Both the position numbers and the translations under genes were made by a program. Below are positions 1 through 10,600 of a stretch of 64,000 nt of DNA, piece by piece. The DNA comes from Auanema rhodensis. Its lineage: Eukaryota > Nematoda > Chromadorea > Rhabditida > Rhabditidae. The stretch is from assembly GCA_964057225.1 (NCBI GenBank), contig OZ059900.1, positions 21,033,638-21,097,637 of the forward strand. Direction: 5' to 3'. Below the pieces are notes generated by a model. That model made no database searches and was not told where the DNA came from. It saw only the letters and a program-made list of their open reading frames with translations. Every line of letters starts with the position of its first letter. Within the stretch, counting starts at the first letter, position 1.

Positions 1-15
1 AAATATTTTATTATG

Positions 16-27
16 CTGGAAAACCAG
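16..27. other. CTGG/AAAA/CCAG mini-hairpin (representative copy)
   Basis: CTGGAAAACCAG is a 4-bp stem with a 4-base loop, present in nearly all copies. Rare variants break it: TATAATGG near 47923, GGAAAAGAAG near 43141, and AACTTCTTTTCC near 35385 in the inverted arm. The CCA can pair instead with the following TGG across GTTTT, so two alternative small hairpins overlap. Confidence 0.6.
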
Positions 28-37
28 TTTTTGGAAA

Positions 38-54
38 TTTCGCTGTAAACAAGG
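38..54 (+). other. CENP-B-box-like stretch (representative copy)
   Basis: TTTCGCTGTAAACAAGG matches the 17-bp mammalian CENP-B box consensus (YTTCGTTGGAARCGGGA) at 12 positions, and 7 of the 9 core positions (TTCG, A, and C and G of CGGG). The mismatch inside CGGG would be expected to weaken or abolish binding by mammalian CENP-B. Local variants (CTCTAAAC, GTAAGC, AAACTAGG) fall both at tolerated and at core positions. By rough estimate a match this good has about a one in ten chance of occurring in a 342-bp unit, so the evidence is weak. Confidence 0.25.
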
Positions 55-177
55 TTTTGACTTACGATTTCATGTGTTCAAACTCATGCAATGTCAATGA
101 AACCTAGCTCAAAATTGTTCCTACAACGTCTAGTTCCACTTTCACGACAAAAAAACAGGGGTTAGAAAATTAATGAA

Positions 178-214
178 ATTAGCATATTCTGAGGGCACGC
201 CCCTTATGGCTAAT
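178..214. other. 37-bp imperfect hairpin around the GC-rich patch (representative copy)
   Basis: ATTAGC (178-183) and GCTAAT (209-214) are exact inverted repeats. Nested inside, TGAGGG (190-195) pairs with CCCTTA (201-206) across a CACGC loop, with one G-T pair. It surrounds the only strongly G+C-rich stretch of the monomer and is present in every full copy. Two copies (2737-3420) have TTCTAAGGG, which makes the inner stem perfect. Variants that weaken pairing also occur, for example CTCTTATG near 7040 and, in the inverted arm, TTAGTCATAA. It could fold as a hairpin in single-stranded DNA or in a transcript; function is unknown. Confidence 0.8.
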
Positions 215-221
215 ATTGATT

Positions 222-231
222 AAATCGATTT
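222..231. other. 10-bp palindrome AAATCGATTT (representative copy)
   Basis: AAATCGATTT is a perfect palindrome centred on ATCGAT. It lies just after the GC-rich hairpin and just before another palindrome, TCATATGA (236-243). I saw no copy in which the ATCGAT core is altered, which makes it one of the most constant parts of the unit. It gives one ClaI site per monomer, useful as a ladder marker. Confidence 0.8.
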
Positions 232-329
232 TTGTTCATATGAGTCGTCAAATGCAACGAATTTCATCGTGTTACATACTAAAATGAACCATTTTACATG
301 CTGAACACTAGAAAAATACAAAAACACAG

Positions 330-347
330 TATTTCTCATGAGAAATA
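330..347. other. 18-bp perfect palindrome at the monomer boundary (representative copy)
   Basis: TATTTCTCATGAGAAATA reads the same on both strands. It is perfect in the TCTCATG variant and loses one pair in the TCCCATG variant (position 336, T to C). The perfect form is common in the left arm and scattered in the first 8 kb of the right arm, but I did not find it in the inverted arm. A symmetric site of this size could bind a dimeric protein or extrude as a small cruciform; neither is shown. Confidence 0.85.
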
Positions 348-684
348 TTTTATTATGCTGGAAAACCAGTTTTTGGAAATTTCGCTGTAAACAAGGTTTT
401 GACTTACGATTTCATGTGTTCAAACTCATGCAATGTCAATGAAACCTAGCTCAAAATTGTTCCTACAACGTCTGTTTCCACTTTCACGACAAAAAAACAG
501 GGGTTAGAAAATTAAGGAAATTAGCATATTCTGAGGGCACGCCCCTTATGGCTAATATTGATTAAATCGATTTTTGTTCATATGAGTCGTCAAATGCAAC
601 GAATTTCAGCGTGTTACATACTAAAATGAAGCATTTCACATGCTGAACACTAGAAAAATACAAAAACACAGTATTTCCCATGAG
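343..684 (+). repeat. Representative satellite monomer (unit 2)
   Basis: This copy serves as a map of the unit, starting at the AAATATTT palindrome. In order it holds the CTGG/AAAA/CCAG mini-hairpin, the CENP-B-box-like stretch, a central region with the most variable sites, an A-tract after GAC (usually 7 A, observed 5 to 8), the GC-rich hairpin, the ATCGAT palindrome, a TCATATGA palindrome, and finally the 18-bp palindrome that overlaps the next monomer. Recurrent diagnostic sites are TTCCTAC / TTCGTAC / TTTGTAC, TAGTTCC / TCTGTTT / TAATTCC / TAGTCCC, AAGGAAAT / AATGAAAT / AAGGGAAT, CAGCG / CATCG, TTTACATG / TTCACATG and TCTCATG / TCCCATG. This copy carries TTCCTAC, TCTGTTT, AAGG, CAGCG, TTCACATG and TCCCATG. 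Confidence 0.95.
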
Positions 685-3600
685 AAATATTTTATTATGC
701 TGGAAAACCAGTTTTTGGAAATTTCGCTGTAAACAAGGTTTTGACTTACGATTTCATGTGTTCAAACTCATGCAATGTCAATGAAACCTAGCTCAAAATT
801 GTTCCTACAACGTCTAGTTCCACATTCACGACAAAAAAACAGGGGTTAGAAAATTAAGGAAATTAGCATATTCTGAGGGCACGCCCCTTATGGCTAATAT
901 TGATTAAATCGATTTTTGTTCATATGAGTCGTCAAATGCAACGAATTTCAGCGTGTTACATACTAAAATGAAGCATTTTACATGCTGAACACTAGAAAAA
1001 TACAAAAACACAGTATTTCTCATGAGAAATATTTTATTATGCTGGAAAACCAGTTTTTGGAAATTTCGCTGTAAACAAGGTTTTGACTTACGATTTCATG
1101 TGTTCAAACTCATGCAATGTCAATGAAACCTAGCTCAAAATTGTTCCTACAACGTCTGTTTCCACTTTCACGACAAAAAAACAGGGGTTAGAAAATTAAG
1201 GAAATTAGCATATTCTGAGGGCACGCCCCTTATGGCTAATATTGATTAAATCGATTTTTGTTCATATGAGTCGTCAAATGCAACGAATTTCAGCGTGTTA
1301 CATACTAAAATGAAGCATTTCACATGCTGAACACTAGAAAAATACAAAAACACAGTATTTCCCATGAGAAATATTTTATTATGCTGGAAAACCAGTTTTT
1401 GGAAATTTCGCTGTAAACAAGGTTTTGACTTACGATTTCATGTGTTCAAACTCATGCAATGTCAATGAAACCTAGCTCAAAATTGTTCCTACAACGTCTA
1501 GTTCCACTTTCACGACAAAAAAACAGGGGTTAGAAAATTAAGGAAATTAGCATATTCTGAGGGCACGCCCCTTATGGCTAATATTGATTAAATCGATTTT
1601 TGTTCATATGAGTCGTCAAATGCAACGAATTTCAGCGTGTTACATACTAAAATGAAGCATTTTACATGCTGAACACTAGAAAAATACAAAAACACAGTAT
1701 TTCTCATGAGAAATATTTTATTATGCTGGAAAACCAGTTTTTGGAAATTTCGCTGTAAACAAGGTTTTGACTTACGATTTCATGTGTTCAAACTCATGCA
1801 ATGTCAATGAAACCTAGCTCAAAATTGTTTGTACAACGTCTAGTTCCACTTTCACGACAAAAAAACAGGGGTTAGAAAATTAAGGAAATTAGCATATTCT
1901 GAGGGCACGCCCCTTATGGCTAATATTGATTAAATCGATTTTTGTTCATATGAGTCGTCAAATGCAACGAATTTCAGCGTGTTACATACTAAAATGAAGC
2001 ATTTTACATGCTGAACACTAGAAAAATACAAAAACACAGTATTTCCCATGAGAAATATTTTATTATGCTGGAAAACCAGTTTTTGGAAATTTCGCTGTAA
2101 ACAAGGTTTTGACTTACGATTTCATGTGTTCAAACTCATGCAATGTCAATGAAACCTAGCTCAAAATTGTTCCTACAACGTCTAGTTCCACTTTCACGAC
2201 AAAAAAACAGGGGTTAGAAAATTAATGAAATTAGCATATTCTGAGGGCACGCCCCTTATGGCTAATATTGATTAAATCGATTTTTGTTCATATGAGTCGT
2301 CAAATGCAACGAATTTCATCGTGTTACATACTAAAATGAAGCATTTTACATGCTGAACACTAGAAAAATACAAAAACACAGTATTTCTCATGAGAAATAT
2401 TTTATTATGCTGGAAAACCAGTTTTTGGAAATTTCGCTGTAAACAAGGTTTTGACTTACGATTTCATGTGTTCAAACTCATGCAATGTCAATGAAACCTA
2501 GCTCAAAATTGTTTGTACAACGTCTAGTTCCACTTTCACGACAAAAAAACAGGGGTTAGAAAATTAAGGAAATTAGCATATTCTGAGGGCACGCCCCTTA
2601 TGGCTAATATTGATTAAATCGATTTTTGTTCATATGAGTAGTCAAATGCAACGAATTTCAGCGTGTTACATACTAAAATGAAGCATTTTACATGCTGAAC
2701 ACTAGAAAAATACAAAAACACAGTATTTCCCATGAGAAATATTTTATTATGCTGGAAAACCAGTTTTTGGAAATTTCGCTGTAAACAAGGTTTTGACTTA
2801 CGATTTCATGTGTTCAAACTCATGCAATGTCAATGAAACCTAGCTCAAAATTGTTCCTACAACGTCTAATTCCACTTTCACGACAAAAAAACCGGGGTTA
2901 GAAAATTAAGGAAATTAGCATATTCTAAGGGCACGCCCCTTATGGCTAATATTGATTAAATCGATTTTTGTTCATATGAGTCGTCAAATGCAACGAATTT
3001 CAGCGTGTTACATACTAAAATGAAACATTTTACATGCTGAACACTAGAAAAATACAAAAACACAGTATTTCCCATGAGAAATATTTTATTATGCTGGAAA
3101 ACCAGTTTTTGGAAATTTCGCTGTAAACAAGGTTTTGACTTACGATTTCATGTGTTCAAACTCATGCAATGTCAATGAAACCTAGCTCAAAATTGTTCCT
3201 ACAACGTCTAATTCCACTTTCACGACAAAAAAACCGGGGTTAGAAAATTAAGGAAATTAGCATATTCTAAGGGCACGCCCCTTATGGCTAATATTGATTA
3301 AATCGATTTTTGTTCATATGAGTCGTCAAATGCAACGAATTTCAGCGTGTTACATACTAAAATGAAGCATTTTACATGCTGAACACTAGAAAAATACAAA
3401 AACACAGTATTTCCCATGAGAAATATTTTATTATGCTGGAAAACCAGTTTTTGGAAATTTCGCTGTAAACAAGGTTTTGACTTACGATTTCATGTGTTCA
3501 AACTCATGCAATGTCAATGAAACCTAGCTCAAAATTGTTCCCACAACGTCTAGTTCCACTTTCACGACAAAAAACAGGGGTTAGAAAATTAAGGAAATTA

Positions 3601-4699
3601 GCATATTCTGAGGGCACGCCCCTTATGGCTAATATTGATTAAATCGATTTTTGTTCATATGAGTCGTCAAATGCAACGAATTTCATCGTGTTACATACTA
3701 AAATGAAGCATTTTACATGCTGAACACTAGAAAAATACAAAAACACAGTATTTCTCATGAGAAATATTTTATTATGCTGGAAAACCAGTTTTTGGAAATT
3801 TCGCTGTAAACAAGGTTTTGACTTACGATTTCATGTGTTCAAACTCATGCAATGTCAATGAAACCTAGCTCAAAATTGTTTGTACAACGTCTGTTTCCAC
3901 TTTCACGACAAAAAAACAGGGGTTAGAAAATTAAGGAAATTAGCATATTCTGAGGGCACGCCCCTTATGGCTAATATTGATTAAATCGATTTTTGTTCAT
4001 ATGAGTCGTCAAATGCAACGAATTTCAGCGTGTTACATACTAAAATGAAGCATTTCACATGCTGAACACTAGAAAAATACAAAAACACAGTATTTCCCAT
4101 GAGAAATATTTTATTATGCTGGAAAACCAGTTTTTGGAAATTTCGCTGTAAACAAGGTTTTGACTTACGATTTCATGTGTTCAAACTCATGCAATGTCAA
4201 TGAAACCTAGCTCAAAATTGTTCCTACAACGTCTAGTTCCACTTTCACGACAAAAAAACAGGGGTTAGAAAATTAATGAAATTAGCATATTCTGAGGGCA
4301 CGCCCCTTATGGCTAATATTGATTAAATCGATTTTTGTTCATATGAGTCGACAAATGCAACGAATTTCATCGTGTTACATACTAAAATGAAGCATTTTAC
4401 ATGCTGAACACTAGAAAAATACAAAAACACAGTATTTCTCATGAGAAATATTTTATTATGCTGGAAAACCAGTTTTTGGAAATTTCGCTGTAAACAAGGT
4501 TTTGACTTACGATTTCATGTGTTCAAACTCATGCAATGTCAATGAAACCTAGCTCAAAATTGTTTGTACAACGTCTGTTTCCACTTTCACGACAAAAAAA
4601 CAGGGGTTAGAAAATTAAGGAAATTAGCATATTCTGAGGGCACGCCCCTTATGGCTAATATTGATTAAATCGATTTTTGTTCATATGAGTCGTCAAATG

Positions 4700-7600
4700 C
4701 AACGAATTTCAGCGTGTTAAATACTAAAATGAAACATTTTACATGCTGAACAGTAGAAAAATACAAAAACACAGTATTTCCCATGAGAAATATTTTATTA
4801 TGCTGGAAAACCAGTTTTTGGAAATTTCGCTGTAAACAAGGTTTTGACTTACGATTTCATGTGTTCAAACTCATGCAATGTCAATAAAAACCTAGCTCAA
4901 AATTGTTTGTACAACGTCTAGTTCCACTTTCACGACAAAAAAACAGGGGTTAGAAAATTAAGGAAATTAGCATATTCTGAGGGCACGCCCCTTATGGCTA
5001 ATATTGATTAAATCGATTTTTGTTCATATGAGTAGTCAAATGCAACGAATTTCAGCGTGTTACATACTGAAATGAAGCATTTTACATGCTGAACACTAGA
5101 AAAATACAAAAACACAGTATTTCCCATGAGAAATATTTTATTATGCTGGAAAACCAGTTTTTGGAATTTTCGCTGTAAACAAGGTTTTGACTTACGATTT
5201 CATGTGTTCAAACTCATGCAATGTCAATGAAACCTAGCTCAAAATTGTTCGTACAACGTCTAGTTCCACTTTCACGACAAAAAAACAGGGGTTAGAAAAT
5301 TAAGGAAATTAGCATATTCTGAGGGCACGCCCCTTATGGCTAATATTGATTAAATCGATTTTTGTTCATATGAGTCGTCAAATGCAACGAATTTCAGCGT
5401 GTTACATACTAAAATGAAGCATTTTACATGCTGAACACTAGAAAAATACAAAAACACAGTATTTCCCATGAGAAATATTTTATTATGCTGGAAAACCAGT
5501 TTTTGGAAATTTCGCTGTAAACAAGGTTTTGACATACGATTTCATGTGTTCAAACTCATGCAATGTCAATGAAACCTAGCTCAAAATTGTTCGTACAACG
5601 TCTGGTTCCACTTTCACGACAAAAAAACAGGGGTTAGAAAATTTAGGAAATTAGCATATTCTGAGGGCACGCCCCTTATGGCTAATATTGATTAAATCGA
5701 TTTTTGTTCATATGAGTCGTCAAATGCAACGAATTTCAGCGTGTTACATACTAAAATGAAGTATTTTACATGCTGAACACTAGAAAAATACAAAAACACA
5801 GTATTTCCCATGAGAAATATTTTATTATGCTGGAAAACCAGTTTTTGGAATTTTCGCTGTAAACAAGGTTTTGACTTACGATTTCATGTGTTCAAACTCA
5901 TGCAATGTCAATGAAACCTAGCTCAAAATTGTTCGTACAACGTCTAGTTCCACTTTCACGACAAAAAAACAGGGGTTAGAAAATTAAGGAAATTAGCATA
6001 TTCTGAGGGCACGCCCCTTATGGCTAATATTGATTAAATCGATTTTTGTTCATATGAGTCGTCAAATGCAACGAATTTCAGCGTGTTACATACTAAAATG
6101 AAGCATTTTACATGCTGAACACTAGAAAAATACAAAAACACAGTATTTCCCATGAGAAATATTTTATTATGCTGGAAAACCAGTTTTTGGAATTTTCGCT
6201 GTAAACAAGGTTTTGACTTACGATTTCATGTGTTCAAACTCATGCAATGTCAATGAAACCTAGCTCAAAATTGTTCGTACAACGTCTAGTTCCACTTTCA
6301 CGACAAAAAAACAGGGGTTAGAAAATTAAGGAAATTAGCATATTCTGAGGGCACGCCCCTTATGGCTAATATTGATTAAATCGATTTTTGTTCATATGAG
6401 TCGTCAAATGCAACGAATTTCAGCGTGTTACATACTAAAATGAAGCATTTTACATGCTGAACACTAGAAAAATACAAAAACACAGTATTTCCCATGAGAA
6501 ATATTTTATTATGCTGGAAAACCAGGTTTTGGAAATTTCGCTGTAAACAAGGTTTTGACTTACGATTTCATGTGTTCAAACTCATGCAATGTCAATGAAA
6601 CCTAGCTCAAAATTGTTCGTACAACGTCTAGTTCCACTTTCACGACAAAAAAACAGGGGTTAGAAAATTTAGGAAATTAGCATATTCTGAGGGCACGCCC
6701 CTTATGGCTAATATTGATTAAATCGATTTTTGTTCATATGAGTCGTCAAATGCAACGAATTTCAGCGTGTTACATACTAAAATGAAGCATTTCACATGCT
6801 GAACACTAGAAAAATACAAAAACACAGTATTTCCCATGAGAAATATTTTATTATGCTGGAAAACCAGTTTTTGGAAATTTCGCTGTAAACAAGTTTTTGA
6901 CTTACGATTTCATGTGTTCAAACTCATGCAATGTCAATGAAACCTAGCTCAAAATTGTTCCTACAACGTCTAGTTCCACTTTCACGACAAAAAAACAGGG
7001 GTTAGAAAATTAAGGAAATTAGCATATTCTGAGGGCACGCCTCTTATGGCTAATATTGATTAAATCGATTTTTGTTCATATGAGTCGTCAAATGCAACGA
7101 ATTTCAGCGTGTTACATACTAAAATGAAGCATTTTACATGCTGAACACTATAAAAATACAAAAACACAGTATTTCCCATGAGAAATATTTTATTATGCTG
7201 GAAAACCAGTTTTTGGAAATTTCGCTGTAAACAAGGTTTTGACTTACGATTTCATGTGTTCAAACTCATGCAATGTCAATGAAACCTAGCTCAAAATTGT
7301 TCCTACAACGTCTAGTTCCACTTTCACGACAAAAAACAGGGGTTAGAAAATTAAGGAAATTAGCATATTCTGAGGGCACGCCTCTTATGGCTAATATTGA
7401 TTAAATCGATTTTTGTTCATATGAGTCGTCAAATGCAACGAATTTCAGCGTGTTACATACTAAAATGAAGCATTTTACATGCTGAACACTATAAAAATAC
7501 AAAAACACAGTATTTCCCATGAGAAATATTTTATTATGCTGGAAAACCAGTTTTTGGAAATTTCGCTGTAAACAAGGTTTTGACTTACGATTTCATGTGT

Positions 7601-10600
7601 TCAAACTCATGCAATGTCAATGAAACCTAGCTCAAAATTGTTCCTACAACGTCTAGTTCCACTTTCACGACAAAAAAAACAGGGGTTAGAAAATTAAGGA
7701 AATTAGCATATTCTGAGGGCACGCCCCTTATGGCTAATATTGATTAAATCGATTTTTGTTCATATGAGTCGTCAAATGCAACGAATTTCAGCGTGTTACA
7801 TACTAAAATGAAGCATTTTACATGCTGAACACTAGAAAAATACAAAAACACAGTATTTCTCATGAGAAATATTTTATTATGCTGGAAAACCAGTTTTTGG
7901 AAATTTCGCTGTAAACAAGGTTTTGACTTACGATTTCATGTGTTCAAACTCATGCAATGTCAATGAAACCTAGCTCAAAATTTTTTGTACAACGTCTAGT
8001 TCCACTTTCACGACAAAAAAACAGGGGTTAGAAAATTAAGGAAATTAGCATATTCTGAGGGCACGCCCCTTATGGCTAATATTGATTAAATCGATTTTTG
8101 TTCATATGAGTCGTCAAATGCAACGAATTTCAGCGTGTTACATACTAAAATGAAGCATTTTACATGCTGAACACTAGAAAAATACAAAAACACAGTATTT
8201 CCCATGAGAAATATTTTATTATGCTGGAAAACCAGTTTTTGGAAATTTCGCTGTAAACAAGGTTTTGACTTACGATTTCATGTGTTCAAACTCATGCAAT
8301 GTCAATGAAACCTAGCTCAAAATTGTTCCTACAACGTCTAGTTCCACTTTCACGACAAAAAAAACAGGGGTTAGAAAATTAAGGAAATTAGCATATTCTG
8401 AGGGCACGCCCCTTATGGCTAATATTGATTAAATCGATTTTTGTTCATATGAGTCGTCAAATGCAACGAATTTCAGCGTGTTACATACTAAAATGAAGCA
8501 TTTTACATGCTGAACACTAGAAAAATACAAAAACACAGTATTTCTCATGAGAAATATTTTATTATGCTGGAAAACCAGTTTTTGGAAATTTCGCTGTAAA
8601 CAAGGTTTTGACTTACGATTTCATGTGTTCAAACTCATGCAATGTCAATGAAACCTAGCTCAAAATTGTTTGTACAACGTCTAGTTCCACTTTCACGACA
8701 AAAAAACAGGGGTTAGAAAATTAAGGAAATTAGCATATTCTGAGGGCACGCCCCTTATGGCTAATATTGATTAAATCGATTTTTGTTCATATGAGTCGTC
8801 AAATGCAACGAATTTCAGCGTGTTACATACTAAAATGAAGCATTTTACATGCTGAACACTAGAAAAATACAAAAACACAGTATTTCCCATGAGAAATATT
8901 TTATTATGCTGGAAAACCAGTTTTTGGAAATTTCGCTGTAAACAAGGTTTTGACTTACGATTTCATGTGTTCAAACTCATGCAATGTCAATGAAACCTAG
9001 CTCAAAATTGTTCCTACAACGTCTAGTTCCACTTTCACGACAAAAAAACAGGGGTTAGAAAATTAATGAAATTAGCATATTCTGAGGGCACGCCCCTTAT
9101 GGCTAATATTGATTAAATCGATTTTTGTTCATATGAGTCGTCAAATGCAACGAATTTCAGCGTGTTAAATACTAAAATGAAACATTTTACATGCTGAACA
9201 GTAGAAAAATACAAAAACACAGTATTTCCCATGAGAAATATTTTATTATGCTGGAAAACCAGTTTTTGGAAATTTCGCTGTAAACAAGGTTTTGACTTAC
9301 GATTTCATGTGTTCAAACTCATGCAATGTCAATAAAAACCTAGCTCAAAATTGTTTGTACAACGTCTAGTTCCACTTTCACGACAAAAAAACAGGGGTTA
9401 GAAAATTAAGGAAATTAGCATATTCTGAGGGCACGCCCCTTATGGCTAATATTGATTAAATCGATTTTTGTTCATATGAGTAGTCAAATGCAACGAATTT
9501 CAGCGTGTTACATACTAAAATGAAGCATTTTACATGCTGAACACTAGAAAAATACAAAAACACAGTATTTCCCATGAGAAATATTTTATTATGCTGGAAA
9601 ACCAGTTTTTGGAAATTTCGCTGTAAACAAGGTTTTGACATACGATTTCATGTGTTCAAACTCATGCAATGTCAATGAAACCTAGCTCAAAATTGTTCGT
9701 ACAACGTCTGGTTCCACTTTCACGACAAAAAAACAGGGGTTAGAAAATTTAGGAAATTAGCATATTCTGAGGGCACGCCCCTTATGGCTAATATTGATTA
9801 AATCGATTTTTGTTCATATGAGTCGTCAAATGCAACGAATTTCAGCGTGTTACATACTAAAATGAAGTATTTTACATGCTGAATACTAGAAAAATACAAA
9901 AACACAGTATTTCCCATGAGAAATATTTTATTATGCTGGAAAACCAGTTTTTGGAATTTTCGCTGTAAACAAGGTTTTGACTTACGATTTCATGTGTTCA
10001 AACTCATGCAATGTCAATGAAACCTAGCTCAAAATTGTTCGTACAACGTCTAGTTCCACTTTCACGACAAAAAAACAGGGGTTAGAAAATTAAGGAAATT
10101 AGCATATTCTGAGGGCACGCCCCTTATGGCTAATATTGATTAAATCGATTTTTGTTCATATGAGTCGTCAAATGCAACGAATTTCAGCGTGTTACATACT
10201 AAAATGAAGCATTTTACATGCTGAACACTAGAAAAATACAAAAACACAGTATTTCCCATGAGAAATATTTTATTATGCTGGAAAACCAGTTTTTGGAATT
10301 TTCGCTGTAAACAAGGTTTTGACTTACGATTTCATGTGTTCAAACTCATGCAATGTCAATGAAACCTAGCTCAAAATTGTTCGTACAACGTCTAGTTCCA
10401 CTTTCACGACAAAAAAACAGGGGTTAGAAAATTAAGGAAATTAGCATATTCTGAGGGCACGCCCCTTATGGCTAATATTGATTAAATCGATTTTTGTTCA
10501 TATGAGTCGTCAAATGCAACGAATTTCAGCGTGTTACATACTAAAATGAAGCATTTTACATGCTGAACACTAGAAAAATACAAAAACACAGTATTTCCCA

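Larger units (their letters stand above)
1..4700 (+). repeat. Dimeric (about 684 bp) A/B higher-order repeat, first stretch
   Basis: Neighbouring monomers often alternate between two types. Type A usually has TTCCTAC and ends in the perfect palindrome TCTCATGAGA; type B has TCTGTTT or TTTGTAC and ends in TCCCATGAGA. Pairs are clear at 1-684, 685-1368, 1369-2052 and 2053-2736. The pattern is broken at 2737-3420 by two near-identical monomers with TAATTCC, CCGGGG and TTCTAAGGG, then resumes. The alternation means exchange units here are often two monomers rather than one. Confidence 0.75.

Noticed and set aside
178-216. Intrinsic transcription terminator at the GC-rich hairpin
   Set aside because: No T-run follows the stem at the right distance on either strand, and a bacterial terminator repeated about 186 times makes no sense in a eukaryote-style satellite.
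5350-5535. 61-residue open frame on the minus strand
   Set aside because: It lies wholly inside satellite monomers. The frame is open in most copies; here a T to A change (GACTTACG to GACATACG) merely creates an ATG on the minus strand. No ribosome-binding or splicing context, and no family resemblance.
9456-9641. Second 61-residue open frame on the minus strand, one residue different
   Set aside because: It is the duplicated counterpart of the first in the 4.1-4.4 kb tandem block. The one-residue difference comes from the AGTAGTC variant of the monomer to which it was fused. Not evidence of selection for a protein.
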